DNA of 64,000 bases, from assembly GCF_002967765.1 (NCBI RefSeq), contig NZ_PUHY01000014.1, positions 372,001 through 436,000 of the forward strand. Direction: 5' to 3'. The translations under genes were made by a program, and so were the position numbers. The notes beneath the pieces were generated by a model. That model was not told the DNA's origin. It did not search any database and saw only the letters and a program-made list of their open reading frames with translations. Below are positions 51,661 to 62,216 of the stretch, one piece after another; the first letter of the stretch is position 1, and every line of letters begins with the position of its first letter. The stretch comes from Blastopirellula marina (lineage in GTDB: Bacteria; Planctomycetota; Planctomycetia; Pirellulales; Pirellulaceae).

Positions 51661-54134
51661 GCCAGGTTCGCTCGCTTTCTAACGATCCACTCCGTCAAAA
51701 GAAGTGCGACCACTACGATGAACCAAAGAGGCGTTCCCCAGATCGGAAAGCTACGCGAGATCTCCTCTGCGACCGGCTGAAGTTTCAAATCTTCGACCAA
51801 CTTGCTGGCTTCGGACAGCTCGTACGAATTGCCGCCAGTCGAATTCGCCATCGCTTGTTGCAAGGCCAAATTACGCGCCGGATTACGCTGTTCGGCGGAG
51901 GCACCGACGACATCGAAACGAATCTCGCTCGGCGAACCCGTGATAGGGTCGGTAACCCGTGCGGTGTAACGGCCTGCTTCATAAACCGGCACACGAACTT
52001 CAAAACGTCCCGGGCGTGTTTCACTAAGCTTGACCTGCTGCGGTTGACCAGCGGCAGCCTCGCCCAGGAAGACTTGGGCCTGCAATCCTTCCGTGGGAAG
52101 GTTATCCGCCGTCAGGGGATCAAAGTTTTCGTCGTATGCTTCCACCGTGAGGAGGGCCCGGTCGTCGACTTGGTATTCCATTTGATCCATCGAAAGGACG
52201 AAACGCTTTTGACTTCCCAGAGCATGGCTAAGGGCCAGTCGCGAGATGATCTGGGACCAGAACTGGCGATAGTACTTTTCGCCGTAGATGCGCCGCATTC
52301 GCCACAGCTCATTGAAGCCGAGGTAGATGACCTCGCCGTTGCCGTAACGACGCGTGGCGATGATCGGCTGAGGCGTCTTGCCATCGGCACATACATCGGT
52401 GGGATGTTGGGCCAAGACGTTGGCCTGTGAGTGAACGCCGAGTACTGGTTGGTACCAAGGAAGTTCTCCGAGGTTATCCCAGGGAGAAATCGGTTCGCCA
52501 GTCAGTCCATCCCCTAACTGCATGATGTCGGCCTGCTTGCCGAGCGGTGTAATTTGTAGTGGGAAAGGGCGGGCCGAGCGAAGCGAGAGGGATCGATCGA
52601 GCTTGACCGGCAACATATCGGCGATTTCGGTATCGATAAGCTGAGATGGACCATTGTTTGGCCCAGAAACGACCACTAGTCCGCCACCAAATTGACCGAC
52701 GAACTGCTTGAGCATACGGCAGAAACGCTCGTTCAATGCTTCCGAGGGGACGTCTCCCAGGAAGATCACGTCGTTGGCGAAGAACTCGCTTCGCTGAGGT
52801 GTGAGCGTTGGCAGAAACATCTCGTTCGCTTGCCGCACCTTGGGATCGGCCGAGCGGAGAAACGTGCGAAAACCTTCCATACCAACTAAACGATCGCGAT
52901 GGAACACTTCCTTGACGAAGCGCCATTCCCACGTCGGTTCGTTCTCGATGTAAGTGAGGCGGATGTAATCGTCGACGATGTTGACGGGACGCGAGGACTC
53001 GTTGTTTTGTTCGCTGACTTCGCCTGGTAGCACATCCACTGAGGCGGAGATTAAGAACCGGCCTGATTGCTGGGGAATGAAGGAGAATTCAAGATATTGA
53101 ATCGATGAATCGAAGGTGACAAGTTGCGATCCGACGACAATCTCTTGCAGTCCAGAATCTTCCCCAATGCTGTCCCCCTGAAGCGGACGCGCCGTAACGT
53201 TGACCTGAGCCGATTCCCCTTGCACGCCAGATTGGTTAAGCCGCACGGTGATCGTGGAACGTTCCGCCTTCTTCATTTTCAAGGGAGGCTGAACTTCAAT
53301 TTGGATGTCACGTGTCGAGATAGCGCCAATTCCGATGGTGTAAATCGGTACTCCCAATCGCTGCAGGGGTGTCGGTTCGTTGGGACCACTCGAGCCTAGT
53401 GGTGCGATGCCTGAGTTGTGCGCGAAATCGCTGAATACCACCAATCCGCCCAGGCGACGAGTCGATTGATTGCCCAAATCGTTTACCAATTCGCCGAGGG
53501 CAGTCACCTTGCCATGGGTGGTTAGTTCTGGAGCAATTTCGCCAGGCGTGAGCGGGCCTTCCTGGGTTCCGCTGGTAATGCGCCGGGCAACGCTGGTCGA
53601 GTCACCGTCGAAAAGGAAGTACTCGAGCTGGATATCATGCTGCGACTCTAATTCGTCGATCAGGTTGTGATTTGCTTTTCCGAGGTACTCTTGCACCCAT
53701 CGCTGTCGAGTTAATTCGGGGATGGAAGCCTGACTGTTAAGGCTTTCGTTGTCGACGGCTTCGGTCAGTGCGGCAAGTTCGTCCGGGGTTAGGTTATCGC
53801 GGATGTTCATGCTTTCCGTGCCATCGAACACCATATAGAGCACCGGTTTTAGGGTGCGAACCGCCGTCAGCCGGATGGTCGGGTCTGCCAGGGTAACAAT
53901 CAGCAGAACTAAGATAATCGCTCGGACAGAAGCCAATGCAGCGGTTGGCAACGTGGTGATGCCGGTTTGAATTCGAGTGTAGTACCAGACCGTAAACCCA
54001 ATCGCGGCCAGGCAACCAACGATCAGCCACGTGGGATCTGATGTGGCCCAAGGCGCGGCAAAGGACATGCTGACGCCGTCGACCATCTCGACGTCGCTTA
54101 TCCCGAATAACCAACCTAAAACCTTGGAGAACAT
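51657..54134 (-). CDS. Membrane vWA/glutamine-amidotransferase-like protein of the BatA-type operon (825 aa)
   Basis: Membrane helices near residues 33-50 (WLIVGCLAAIGFTVWYY) and 68-84 (SVRAIILVLLIVTLA) precede a vWA domain that begins LYMVFDGTESMN, with D104-T106-S108 in place of the usual D-x-S-x-S, so the metal site is altered to Thr. A long periplasmic region has Ig-like strands (ERSTITVRLNQSG). At residues ~450-560 lies a class I glutamine-amidotransferase-like fold (VIFLGDVPSEAL, FGGGLVVVSGPNNGPS) without an evident catalytic Cys. A C-terminal helix (PLWFIVVVALLLTEWIV) ends the protein. It starts 12 bases after the BatA-like gene. Confidence 0.82.
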   Translation of the reverse strand: MFSKVLGWLFGISDVEMVDGVSMSFAAPWATSDPTWLIVGCLAAIGFTVWYYTRIQTGITTLPTAALASVRAIILVLLIVTLADPTIRLTAVRTLKPVLYMVFDGTESMNIRDNLTPDELAALTEAVDNESLNSQASIPELTRQRWVQEYLGKANHNLIDELESQHDIQLEYFLFDGDSTSVARRITSGTQEGPLTPGEIAPELTTHGKVTALGELVNDLGNQSTRRLGGLVVFSDFAHNSGIAPLGSSGPNEPTPLQRLGVPIYTIGIGAISTRDIQIEVQPPLKMKKAERSTITVRLNQSGVQGESAQVNVTARPLQGDSIGEDSGLQEIVVGSQLVTFDSSIQYLEFSFIPQQSGRFLISASVDVLPGEVSEQNNESSRPVNIVDDYIRLTYIENEPTWEWRFVKEVFHRDRLVGMEGFRTFLRSADPKVRQANEMFLPTLTPQRSEFFANDVIFLGDVPSEALNERFCRMLKQFVGQFGGGLVVVSGPNNGPSQLIDTEIADMLPVKLDRSLSLRSARPFPLQITPLGKQADIMQLGDGLTGEPISPWDNLGELPWYQPVLGVHSQANVLAQHPTDVCADGKTPQPIIATRRYGNGEVIYLGFNELWRMRRIYGEKYYRQFWSQIISRLALSHALGSQKRFVLSMDQMEYQVDDRALLTVEAYDENFDPLTADNLPTEGLQAQVFLGEAAAGQPQQVKLSETRPGRFEVRVPVYEAGRYTARVTDPITGSPSEIRFDVVGASAEQRNPARNLALQQAMANSTGGNSYELSEASKLVEDLKLQPVAEEISRSFPIWGTPLWFIVVVALLLTEWIVRKRANLA

Positions 54135-54145
54135 GAATTCTTTCG

Positions 54146-56560
54146 TTACTTAGTCGCCGTGGCAGGAGAGCTACGTTCGACAAGCCAGGATAACCACGAA
54201 GGGGTTGCGGCGACGGTCATTTCGACAATCAGCAAAACGATTACCAACGCGATCAACCATTGCCACCAAGAATGCCCAGACAAGTTCATGCCGGCAGCGT
54301 TCATGGACTCGATCGAGTTCTGCCAGCGATACTGTGGCGGCAACTGCAACGCCTCGAACGACGATTGATCGAGGCGGGATAGTTCCGATTCCCACGCAGG
54401 TGGCGTTGCACTGATAGGGAAGCGATAACGCGATCCGTTATCGTTCATGTCGTTGGTGGTATCTGTGCCCGCTCGATCTGAGAGCCAGTAGATGCCTGAC
54501 GTATCCAAGCTTTCGATCAAAACGCCTCGTGTGACTTCGTTGAGAAAGCGAGGTGAAATCGAGCTTACAACGCCGCTGCTGGGAGTTTCGATTTGGACGC
54601 TCGAATCGCCTGCCGCGGAGGGCAACGGCAGCAAGGCGGTCTCACCGACGTTGAAGTTGACCCGCTGAAAGGTCGAAGCGAGTTGGTTTCGAAGCACGCG
54701 ATCGAAGATCAGCACGGCGTTGGTGCTGGGCAAGGTCGACCAGTTTGTGCTGACACCGGAACTGAAAAAGACAATCTGCCCTTTGCCGACGCTACGCTGC
54801 ACCACGAAATCGACTCCATTGTCAAACTGGGCGATCGTGGTGGCGGCAGCGTCTGAGATATCTTGACTGCTCTTATTGGTCGCCAGGTGGCTAACGGGCG
54901 GGGACCAGGCCAGCCAAGGTTCTTCTGAGGCAGTGGATATTGGCGGCTGGGCAAGATCTTCGTGGGAAAAATCGTTCTGGGGAACGACGGCTTTGAAGAA
55001 GAGGGCGTCAGTGTACAGGTCGATCAACTGCGTTTCGTCGAGGTTGGCGATATGGAAGTAAGCGTGATCGAGCAGCCCCTTCGAGGCAATCCGGAACGGT
55101 TGCAAGTCGTCGGATAAGTCGTCCAAGCTGTGACCGATGGTTTCACGGCGTAATGGCCGCGGGAGAATTCCTTGTCCGCCGCGCCAAGCGACATCATTCC
55201 AGGCATTCGCGTCGAACTCGCCGCTGGCGGCAATCGCAAGTTGTCCTCCTTGCTGGACGTATGATTGAAGCGTATCGACCAGGCTGGCCGAGGGGGCCTC
55301 GACGCCAGCTATGACGGCTAAGCGCGCTTCTCGTAAGGCCGCTCGCAGCGTTTCTCCTTCGGCTTCACGCTGCGACAGATGTATGGCGCGGATCAGATGC
55401 TCGTCGTTTCGGCTTACTTCAGGCTTCGGGCTGAGAAGTTGCCGGAGAATCCAGGTATCTCCAACGCGTCCTAAGGAAGGGGACTCTTCGGCATCGCTCC
55501 ACTGGTCGATGAACACCACCGGTGTCGAGGCAACTAACGGAACAACCAGCCAACGGCAATCGTCGGCTGTCAGGGCATCGCCATTCAGGTTGACCGATAT
55601 AGGAATGGAGGTCGTTCGGGCTGGATCCACTTCCATCGGATCGAACACATAATCAAACGACAACGTCCGTGCCGAGTCGCCAGCTGGGAAGTCGACGAAC
55701 TTGGTTTCGACTTCGTTTTCGCGAACACGCAAGGTCACGGCAACATTGTCGCGAGGAGCATCGCCGTGGTAACGAACGGTGGCCACCAGCCGTGTCGTCA
55801 TGCCAAGTTCCGCTAATCCATCTGGGATGCCGAACGATTCGATCCAGGCGTTATCTGGGGCGGAAGCTTCGTTGCCGACCACAATCACCGGCATGTCGTC
55901 CTCAGGCGGGCTCGTCCGTGCCAGTCGCTGCCACTGGGCGGCTTGCTGATCGCCGAAAATTATCACGTGAGGAGCATGCGAGGGAGTTTCTTCGGCGAGA
56001 CTTCTTGCTTGATTCAAAGCATGTGTCAGTTCGCCAGCAGCATGCGTGGCAGCCACCTTATCGATCGCGTCGACCGCATCGATGTGAGATGAAAAGGGAT
56101 CGGAGAGCCGATGCGATTGGCCACCACTAAGCGGAAGAATTGAGATCTTGCTATTGGACGGAAGAGTTTCGACAAACTGTCGGGCTTGTTCTTTCGATTG
56201 CTCGAGTACCGAGCCTGAGATGGATCCGAGTGAGCTGCTGAGACTGTTGTCGATCACGAGAATTGCATGGGGTGGTCGTGATGTTCCAACCGTGGCTGAG
56301 GTATCGGTTGAGGAAGCAAAATAGGGGCGAGCTAACGCTAATCCAAACAGGAGAAGAGCTGCCGCTCGTAGGAGCATGAGTAGAAGGTCGCGGATTCGCA
56401 GCAATCGACGATTCGACTGCATGGCCTCGAGCAGGAAGTCCATCGCAGCCCACTCGACGGTGCGGTAGCGATTTCGATTCAACAGGTGAATCAAAGCCGG
56501 GCCGAACATCATAACGGCGCCAGCAATCGCGAAACCAGAGGCTACGAACGCGGGAAACAT
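54146..56560 (-). CDS. BatA-type aerotolerance protein with vWA domain (804 aa)
   Basis: The N-terminus is the BatA (aerotolerance regulator N-terminal) segment: GFAIAGAVMMFGPALIHLLNRNRYRTVEWAAMDFL, then RDLLLMLLRAAALLLFGLALARPYF. A vWA domain follows with MIDAS residues D104-S106-S108 in LVIDNSLSSSLGS and a complete fold up to ~240. The remainder is periplasmic and beta-rich, with a glutamine-amidotransferase-like part (LVDTLQSYVQQGGQLAIAASGE), and a final helix (WWQWLIALVIVLLIVEMTVAA) anchors the C-terminus. In the family it is tied to stress tolerance and MoxR. It lies 37 bases after the terpene-cyclase-like gene. Confidence 0.88.
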   Translation of the reverse strand: MFPAFVASGFAIAGAVMMFGPALIHLLNRNRYRTVEWAAMDFLLEAMQSNRRLLRIRDLLLMLLRAAALLLFGLALARPYFASSTDTSATVGTSRPPHAILVIDNSLSSSLGSISGSVLEQSKEQARQFVETLPSNSKISILPLSGGQSHRLSDPFSSHIDAVDAIDKVAATHAAGELTHALNQARSLAEETPSHAPHVIIFGDQQAAQWQRLARTSPPEDDMPVIVVGNEASAPDNAWIESFGIPDGLAELGMTTRLVATVRYHGDAPRDNVAVTLRVRENEVETKFVDFPAGDSARTLSFDYVFDPMEVDPARTTSIPISVNLNGDALTADDCRWLVVPLVASTPVVFIDQWSDAEESPSLGRVGDTWILRQLLSPKPEVSRNDEHLIRAIHLSQREAEGETLRAALREARLAVIAGVEAPSASLVDTLQSYVQQGGQLAIAASGEFDANAWNDVAWRGGQGILPRPLRRETIGHSLDDLSDDLQPFRIASKGLLDHAYFHIANLDETQLIDLYTDALFFKAVVPQNDFSHEDLAQPPISTASEEPWLAWSPPVSHLATNKSSQDISDAAATTIAQFDNGVDFVVQRSVGKGQIVFFSSGVSTNWSTLPSTNAVLIFDRVLRNQLASTFQRVNFNVGETALLPLPSAAGDSSVQIETPSSGVVSSISPRFLNEVTRGVLIESLDTSGIYWLSDRAGTDTTNDMNDNGSRYRFPISATPPAWESELSRLDQSSFEALQLPPQYRWQNSIESMNAAGMNLSGHSWWQWLIALVIVLLIVEMTVAATPSWLSWLVERSSPATATK

Positions 56561-56597
56561 GGACTAGCTGAATTCTCCAGAGCAAAACACGGGATGA

Positions 56598-57737
56598 CTA
56601 CGGGACTTCATGTTGGAAAGATTCGATTCGCCCTTCCTGCAGGATGGGCAAATAACGATTCGGCATCGCCAGAATAAAGCAACCGACCGCTGTGCCATAC
56701 AAATCGCCTGGTTTTCCGCCAACGTGAGCGCCCGCATTCCAGTGACCATCTTCGCGCGGATTGCCAGGACGGACGACTTGCGATTCGACGACCGCGTCTC
56801 GCAAAATCGGATACGACCGCTGCCAGTCCTCGCCTCCGACTTGATAGAGTGCCTGGCCAACGTAGTAGAGCGTGTAAGCATCGAACGGCAAACGTCCGTT
56901 CTGGCGGTTGTCTTTCTGTTTCAGCTTGGCGATCTCGGCATGGATGATTTCCATGTTTTTTTGGATTCGCCAGTCGTCGTATTGGCCAAACTCTTGCAAA
57001 CAAACCACGCCGGCGGCGGCCATCGCCAGCGAGGCTTTGCCGCCATGACGCGTGTAGGTGAATTGACCGGGGTACTTGCGCTGTTCCGCTTCGGATGCAT
57101 CGCGAGAAACGCCTTCCGGGCTGTAATGCTCGCGGACGCTACTGATCGCCAGGTCGACCACTTCCGGGGCAACTTCAATGCCCGTATCCATGGCGCTCCG
57201 CAGGGCCTTCGCTTGCATCACGGCAAGGCTTAGATCATGACCGTTTTCTCTTCGCACGGCGCGGTAATCCCAGCCGCCGTCTTCGGCTTGAGTAAACGCA
57301 ATGAGTTTGAGCGCGCGATCGAGAACACCGTTAATGCGAGCGTCGTTTGTCATCCCATGAGCTTGACCCAGAACGAACGTGGTCAGCCCGTGGTTGTACA
57401 TGTCGCGTTGGGCATCGGCGACGTTCAAAAGGCCAGAAGGCCGGGGGCTCGATAAGATCCGGTTCAGAGCTCGATCGAGTGGTTGTCCGAATTTGCCACG
57501 ACCTGGGGCGTGACCGTCGGCCATGAATGCGAGGGCTCCCATGCCAATCAGCCCTAAGTCGTCTGATTCCCAGTCGCCGTTAGGACCTTGGTTTTCAGCC
57601 AGCCAGGTTAAGCCACGGTCTAACGCCGCCGTGCTTTCCGGGGTGATCTCCCATGGTCCTTCCGCCCAGGCTGGTGTCATCGCAGGAAGCGAAACGCCGA
57701 GACAGAGGATCACGAAAATGTACCGAGAAAAGTGCAT
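56598..57737 (-). CDS. Secreted squalene-cyclase/prenyltransferase-fold (alpha-alpha toroid) protein
   Basis: A signal peptide (IFVILCLGVSLPAMTPAWA) precedes a 355-aa domain of repeated helical pairs with terpene-cyclase QW-like repeats: RGLTWLAENQGPNGDWES near residue 43, ALKLIAFTQAEDGGWDYR near 140 and DAYTLYYVGQALYQVG near 300. The catalytic D-x-D-D-T-A of real squalene-hopene cyclases is not seen, so it is probably not a cyclase. Such proteins are common in planctomycetes and often precede BatA operons. It is the first gene of the seven-gene minus-strand unit, with the promoter presumably in the 207-base gap upstream. Confidence 0.8.
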   Translation of the reverse strand: MHFSRYIFVILCLGVSLPAMTPAWAEGPWEITPESTAALDRGLTWLAENQGPNGDWESDDLGLIGMGALAFMADGHAPGRGKFGQPLDRALNRILSSPRPSGLLNVADAQRDMYNHGLTTFVLGQAHGMTNDARINGVLDRALKLIAFTQAEDGGWDYRAVRRENGHDLSLAVMQAKALRSAMDTGIEVAPEVVDLAISSVREHYSPEGVSRDASEAEQRKYPGQFTYTRHGGKASLAMAAAGVVCLQEFGQYDDWRIQKNMEIIHAEIAKLKQKDNRQNGRLPFDAYTLYYVGQALYQVGGEDWQRSYPILRDAVVESQVVRPGNPREDGHWNAGAHVGGKPGDLYGTAVGCFILAMPNRYLPILQEGRIESFQHEVP

Positions 57738-57944
57738 AGTTTTGCGGCGGAAGAACTAGGGATGGCCGATAAGGCCTTGCCTGAACGAATGTTAAGTTTT
57801 CTGGGGCAAGGGTCGTCTCTTGTCAATTTATGCCCTGAGCACAGGCAATCGTTACGCAAAAAAGTGATCAGTAAACAAGTTTTACTCCGAAAAAAGAACG
57901 TCGGCTCTTGTCATTGCTGCGACGTTATCTCGTGAAGGGCCGAC

Positions 57945-60900
57945 CTAAGGGACGAGCAAGAGTTCGCGGTTATCGCTGCTTTCGTCATCCGAATACCAAA
58001 GATACCAATGGCCTGCGCCGTAAAACGAGGGGCCCACACCAGGCGTTTGGTCGCCCGGGAGCTCGCGATTTTGTAGCGTGGTAGGAGCTTCACCCGACCA
58101 GGGGAAACGTTTCGTGGCAAGGCTTGATTGGGCGTCCTTTTCCAGTGGTGGTTGATGCACGAATGCGATCATGCCATCGGCGGCACGAAATCCATAAAGC
58201 AGGTTCTCAGGCTTCTGGATCTGTTGTCGAACTTGGCCATCTTCCATCGCTAGTTGTTGCCAAGCTTGGGCGTTTTCGACAAGCAGATTCTGATCGTCCA
58301 GCCGCGCAATCCGGTGGACATCGACTGCTGGCTTCGTCCAATGTAGAAGCCCCGTGGCGATGTCGAAACATTCCATGCGCATGCTGCCAGCATGGAAGGA
58401 GACGCCTCGATTGCCAACGATGACTAAATCGCTGAGGTCTTGGTGAGCCCAACGATTGTCGATCGATTGCGGGAAGGTCAACTGCTTGCGGACCCACTGT
58501 AAATAGCCAGAAATATCGCACGATGCCAGCACGCCTCCCAAGTCAATGAGAAGCTGTTCCTGGTGCTGGACGATCTTACCAATCCCACGATCGAACCATG
58601 TATCGCGAATGCGAAACAAATTGCTGCTCTCCACGAACTCGCCGGTCGCTAGATCGACGTGAGAAAGTCGCACGACATGGGTCGATTGGGCGAGTTCTTT
58701 GAGCGTGACAATCAGTACTCGTCCTTGGACGGCGATGGGATCGGTGGCCAAAACCATCTGTCCGTCGAGATTGCTTGCCCAACGCGGCTCGCCCGTTGCG
58801 CGATCGAAAGCGTTCAACGCGAACCCTTTCTCTTGGAGCATACGGCACAGCACCAAATCTCCTACAACCAACGGTACCGATCGGGTGAAAGGATAATCGT
58901 GGGCTTTGCCACGTCCATTATCACGCTCGGCTTGTTGCCACAGCACCGTACCATCATTCAAATCAATCTTGATGAGCTTAAAACGATTGCAAACGTAGGC
59001 ATGATCATCGTGAACGGAGATGCCCATATCGCGTCGCCGCCAATCGACCTTCTCTTCACGAATTGCAGTCGGCGGTTTGTCCTTACCATTCCCCCAGACG
59101 CCACTCCACATGATCTCCATCGGTTGCCAGGCTTGATCGGACCAAGCCGGGGAAGTTGTTGCCGACGTGTCGGCTGTTTGAACGGCGTCGCTGGTTGGAA
59201 TTGAAGCTCGCAAGACTTCGGTTTCTTCTACCAAAGACTTCGCTGGCAACTTAGTGGATCCGAGATCGATTTCACCCGTGAGAATCTCGTGATGATCGGG
59301 AGGAATATGGCCGAGCATCATGATCCGGGCATCGACTTCGGTGCGTAGTTCTTCGTCAGCGGATCTCGCCGCTTTTAAGTAATGCTGAAGTGACGTCGCG
59401 AAGTTTCCTGCTGCGGTCGCTTGATCGCCGAGCCAGAGGTGCGCCTGAGCGGCAGCATCAGTGTCGAAAAATTGAAGCGTGACGAGCTCGATAACCTTCC
59501 GATCGCCACGTTGGATGGCTGCATTTAGTCGAAGCTGAGCCAAGTCCGAGTGCTCGCTCTGCATTTGCTGCCGCAGCTGTTGATTATTCTGCACGGCCAT
59601 CTGAATCGCCGCCGGGACCGAGAAGAAGTGATCTGGATCGCTACCCGAAGGGGCGAGTCCCTGGACAGCCGATTCAGGAATTTGCGTGATCAACCGGCAC
59701 GCATCGGCGATCGCGCCGCTCTCGAGGGCGGCGTTCAAGTCGGCACTGATATTGTAAGCTTCTTTGCTGAGGTCTTCGACAAGCAACGAAGCTAAGCGTC
59801 CCTCCGTCAGATACTCTTGCGAATCGACCAGACGTCCGGTGTAGCGAATCGCGATACCACCCGCCCAGTTTAAGATCGGAAAATCGCGGCGTGCTCGGTT
59901 GCGATCGTAGTGATAGTACCTTTGAATCGTCTCGCAGCCAAATAGCACGTCGTTCCAGCGTTGTTGTTCAATCGCCGCTAATAACTCGGCATTGACCTGC
60001 TCGCGCGAAAGATACTCCTGCGAGTCACGATTTATCGATGGTAAGTTGAAGAGTTCTCGCCGGAATGCTGCGTTGTCTTGTCGTTCTGGCGTGTAGAGCT
60101 GGTCGGTGAAGATATCACTCAAGCGATCTCGGGACCACGTGAGAAAACGCTTCTGGTGGTAATCCAACGGCCAGGTTTTGGTTAAAGCGAGCACTTCCGT
60201 CAGAATCGCTTTTTGCTCTGCTAACGGTTTGCCGTGCATCGCCTCTTCGCAAAGTTCGATCATTCCTTCTAAAGGAAGATCTTTAGCCGTGTAGCGACGA
60301 AGGGCCGAGGCCAAGTCGGGGGCTTGTTGCGATCCGTCATCCAGGGTATACGTGTCGGTGCGGCGAGGCGAGTTTTCCAGCTGTTTCCACGGAATCTGAT
60401 CGACCTCGCGCCAATGCGATTCCGTAAAGAGCCCGGTTAGCGTGGGCAACTCGCGAACGATGATCTTGCTAATTGTCAGACGACGTTCGCCTTCGACGCG
60501 AGCAGCCCCGATTCCGAGATAGTCGTAATACTCTTTGGCATTATTTGCTTCGCTCGACAAAAGAGCCCAGTGAATTCCGTCTCGACTGATCCATCCCTTG
60601 ACCTGGCCACCGCCTTGAAAGAGACGAAGCCAAACATGGTCGCGAACTTCGGTAGACGGATATTCCTTCAGGTCGCGATCGGTTTCCATTTTGCCGTCGA
60701 ACACGTATGAGAACCGAGCGTAGAGATTCTCGGAGCGACGATTACGACCCAAGACGATTGCATCGCGCGGGGGTGGAATTTCACGCGGTTTGCCTTCCTC
60801 TTTCGGTTTGTCATGCCGAGTCAGGAAGATCGCAAACGAGGGGTCGATTTCCGTCAATTCCAAGTCAACCATGCGGATGCCGTAGCCTGGGATTGGCACG

Positions 60901-62216
60901 CAGGCCCAGCTGTTGTTGTCGGGAGAGTTGACCATGAATGAAATACTTCCGTCCGCATTGCGCTCTAAGGTTGCGTTCTGCGCAAGCTTCTCTTCCCAAG
61001 GAAGTTCGGCCGGTTTGTCGATCGTGACCTGGGCGGGATATTCAGGGGCTGGCGATTTTGGCACGTTGGAAAGCGGCCAAAGATTCATTTGTCGAATGAT
61101 CGATTCGCCAGCAACGTAGATTTGATCTGGGGTTGCAGTAAGTGGCGTGCGAATGACCTCGGCGTCACCACGATAGATGACCAGTTCGCTAGTGGTATCA
61201 TCGAAATAAATGGCAACGGGTTGGTAGTGTCGCGCATTACCGCGATGCTCACGGTAACCGTCGTTAGCCTCAAGTGCGAAATCGCGAGGTTGGATTCCAT
61301 CTTCCCCTCGCTTCATGGAGTAGGCGTACCAAGGATTGTAATCGTGTCGATATTTGACGACCGTGACTCCTTCGTCCCCGTTGTAAAAGTGGAACTGAAG
61401 TTTGTCCAAATCAGAAGCGACGAAGCGGAGTGCCGTTCCGCTTGGCAAAGGGCCTCTAAGACGGAACCAACCTTTGAAACGGACTTGCGGATGATCCCCA
61501 TCACGAAACTCTTCGATCTCGCCAGGCAGTGATTCATCCGCGCGCACAAACCACTGATCGAATTGGCTGCGTGTCAGCGAATCGTAACGGCCTGCATCTG
61601 GAAGTGAGGTGAGATGCGCGAAAGAAATGGGATCGATTGCCGGAACAGTCAACTCGTCCGCAGGCAAACTTTCGGCCATGTCGGCTGGCAGTGGCGCTGG
61701 CGGCAGCGAGCCATCCGGCTCGGCGACAACCTCGACGGCAGGCGATTCTTCCTGAGTCTTCTCTTCGCTGGACGAAGCGGTATCGGTAATAACTTTCGTG
61801 GAAGAATCTGTTGCGTTTTCGGTTGCAAGCGGCGATTCCACGACGGGATCAGGCGTTGGTGGAGTTTCCTTTTGGGCGACCTCGTTATTGCCGGTAGGCT
61901 TGCCAGAGAATGGGAGAATGCTGGCGACCGTTATCCCGACGGCGATGAGCAGTGCCAGCCCTAATCCGATAGTCCATCGCGAGCGCGCGATAAGTCGCTG
62001 TTTCCGCCTGAGCAACGTCTGAACGAACTGATCCGAAGTATCATCGGAAGTACCCAGGGCGTCGGCTAGATGATGGTCCATTCGCAGACGATCAGCCAGT
62101 GCATCGCGCAGTTCTGGCGACTCAGCAATACGCTCGCGAAGCAGCTGAATCTGCGACAGCGTGAAGTCTTCGATCGGGCTTTCCTGGACAAGCTCGATCA
62201 GTTGCTGGTCATTCAT
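57945..62216 (-). CDS. Giant membrane protein: anti-sigma-like N-terminus, DUF1583-like and beta-propeller parts (1423 aa)
   Basis: Residues 1-65 are acidic and helical (IELVQESPIEDFTLSQIQLLRERIAESPEL), like an anti-sigma sensor end facing the cytoplasm. A single membrane helix (WTIGLGLALLIAVGITVASIL, ~80-100) follows, then a long Thr/Ser/Pro/Glu-rich linker. The periplasmic part has a DUF1583/DUF1581-like jelly roll (VRFKGWFRLRGPLPSGTALRF, LQFHFYNGDEGVTVVKY) near residues 240-600. A helical region follows (~650-1000), and a C-terminal PQQ/WD-like propeller (~1060-1423) contains AYVCNRFKLIKIDLNDGTVLW and ALNAFDRATGEPRWASNLDGQ. Its start overlaps the sigma factor stop by eight bases, which marks it as the partner anti-sigma or sensor. 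Confidence 0.82.
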   Translation of the reverse strand: MNDQQLIELVQESPIEDFTLSQIQLLRERIAESPELRDALADRLRMDHHLADALGTSDDTSDQFVQTLLRRKQRLIARSRWTIGLGLALLIAVGITVASILPFSGKPTGNNEVAQKETPPTPDPVVESPLATENATDSSTKVITDTASSSEEKTQEESPAVEVVAEPDGSLPPAPLPADMAESLPADELTVPAIDPISFAHLTSLPDAGRYDSLTRSQFDQWFVRADESLPGEIEEFRDGDHPQVRFKGWFRLRGPLPSGTALRFVASDLDKLQFHFYNGDEGVTVVKYRHDYNPWYAYSMKRGEDGIQPRDFALEANDGYREHRGNARHYQPVAIYFDDTTSELVIYRGDAEVIRTPLTATPDQIYVAGESIIRQMNLWPLSNVPKSPAPEYPAQVTIDKPAELPWEEKLAQNATLERNADGSISFMVNSPDNNSWACVPIPGYGIRMVDLELTEIDPSFAIFLTRHDKPKEEGKPREIPPPRDAIVLGRNRRSENLYARFSYVFDGKMETDRDLKEYPSTEVRDHVWLRLFQGGGQVKGWISRDGIHWALLSSEANNAKEYYDYLGIGAARVEGERRLTISKIIVRELPTLTGLFTESHWREVDQIPWKQLENSPRRTDTYTLDDGSQQAPDLASALRRYTAKDLPLEGMIELCEEAMHGKPLAEQKAILTEVLALTKTWPLDYHQKRFLTWSRDRLSDIFTDQLYTPERQDNAAFRRELFNLPSINRDSQEYLSREQVNAELLAAIEQQRWNDVLFGCETIQRYYHYDRNRARRDFPILNWAGGIAIRYTGRLVDSQEYLTEGRLASLLVEDLSKEAYNISADLNAALESGAIADACRLITQIPESAVQGLAPSGSDPDHFFSVPAAIQMAVQNNQQLRQQMQSEHSDLAQLRLNAAIQRGDRKVIELVTLQFFDTDAAAQAHLWLGDQATAAGNFATSLQHYLKAARSADEELRTEVDARIMMLGHIPPDHHEILTGEIDLGSTKLPAKSLVEETEVLRASIPTSDAVQTADTSATTSPAWSDQAWQPMEIMWSGVWGNGKDKPPTAIREEKVDWRRRDMGISVHDDHAYVCNRFKLIKIDLNDGTVLWQQAERDNGRGKAHDYPFTRSVPLVVGDLVLCRMLQEKGFALNAFDRATGEPRWASNLDGQMVLATDPIAVQGRVLIVTLKELAQSTHVVRLSHVDLATGEFVESSNLFRIRDTWFDRGIGKIVQHQEQLLIDLGGVLASCDISGYLQWVRKQLTFPQSIDNRWAHQDLSDLVIVGNRGVSFHAGSMRMECFDIATGLLHWTKPAVDVHRIARLDDQNLLVENAQAWQQLAMEDGQVRQQIQKPENLLYGFRAADGMIAFVHQPPLEKDAQSSLATKRFPWSGEAPTTLQNRELPGDQTPGVGPSFYGAGHWYLWYSDDESSDNRELLLVP

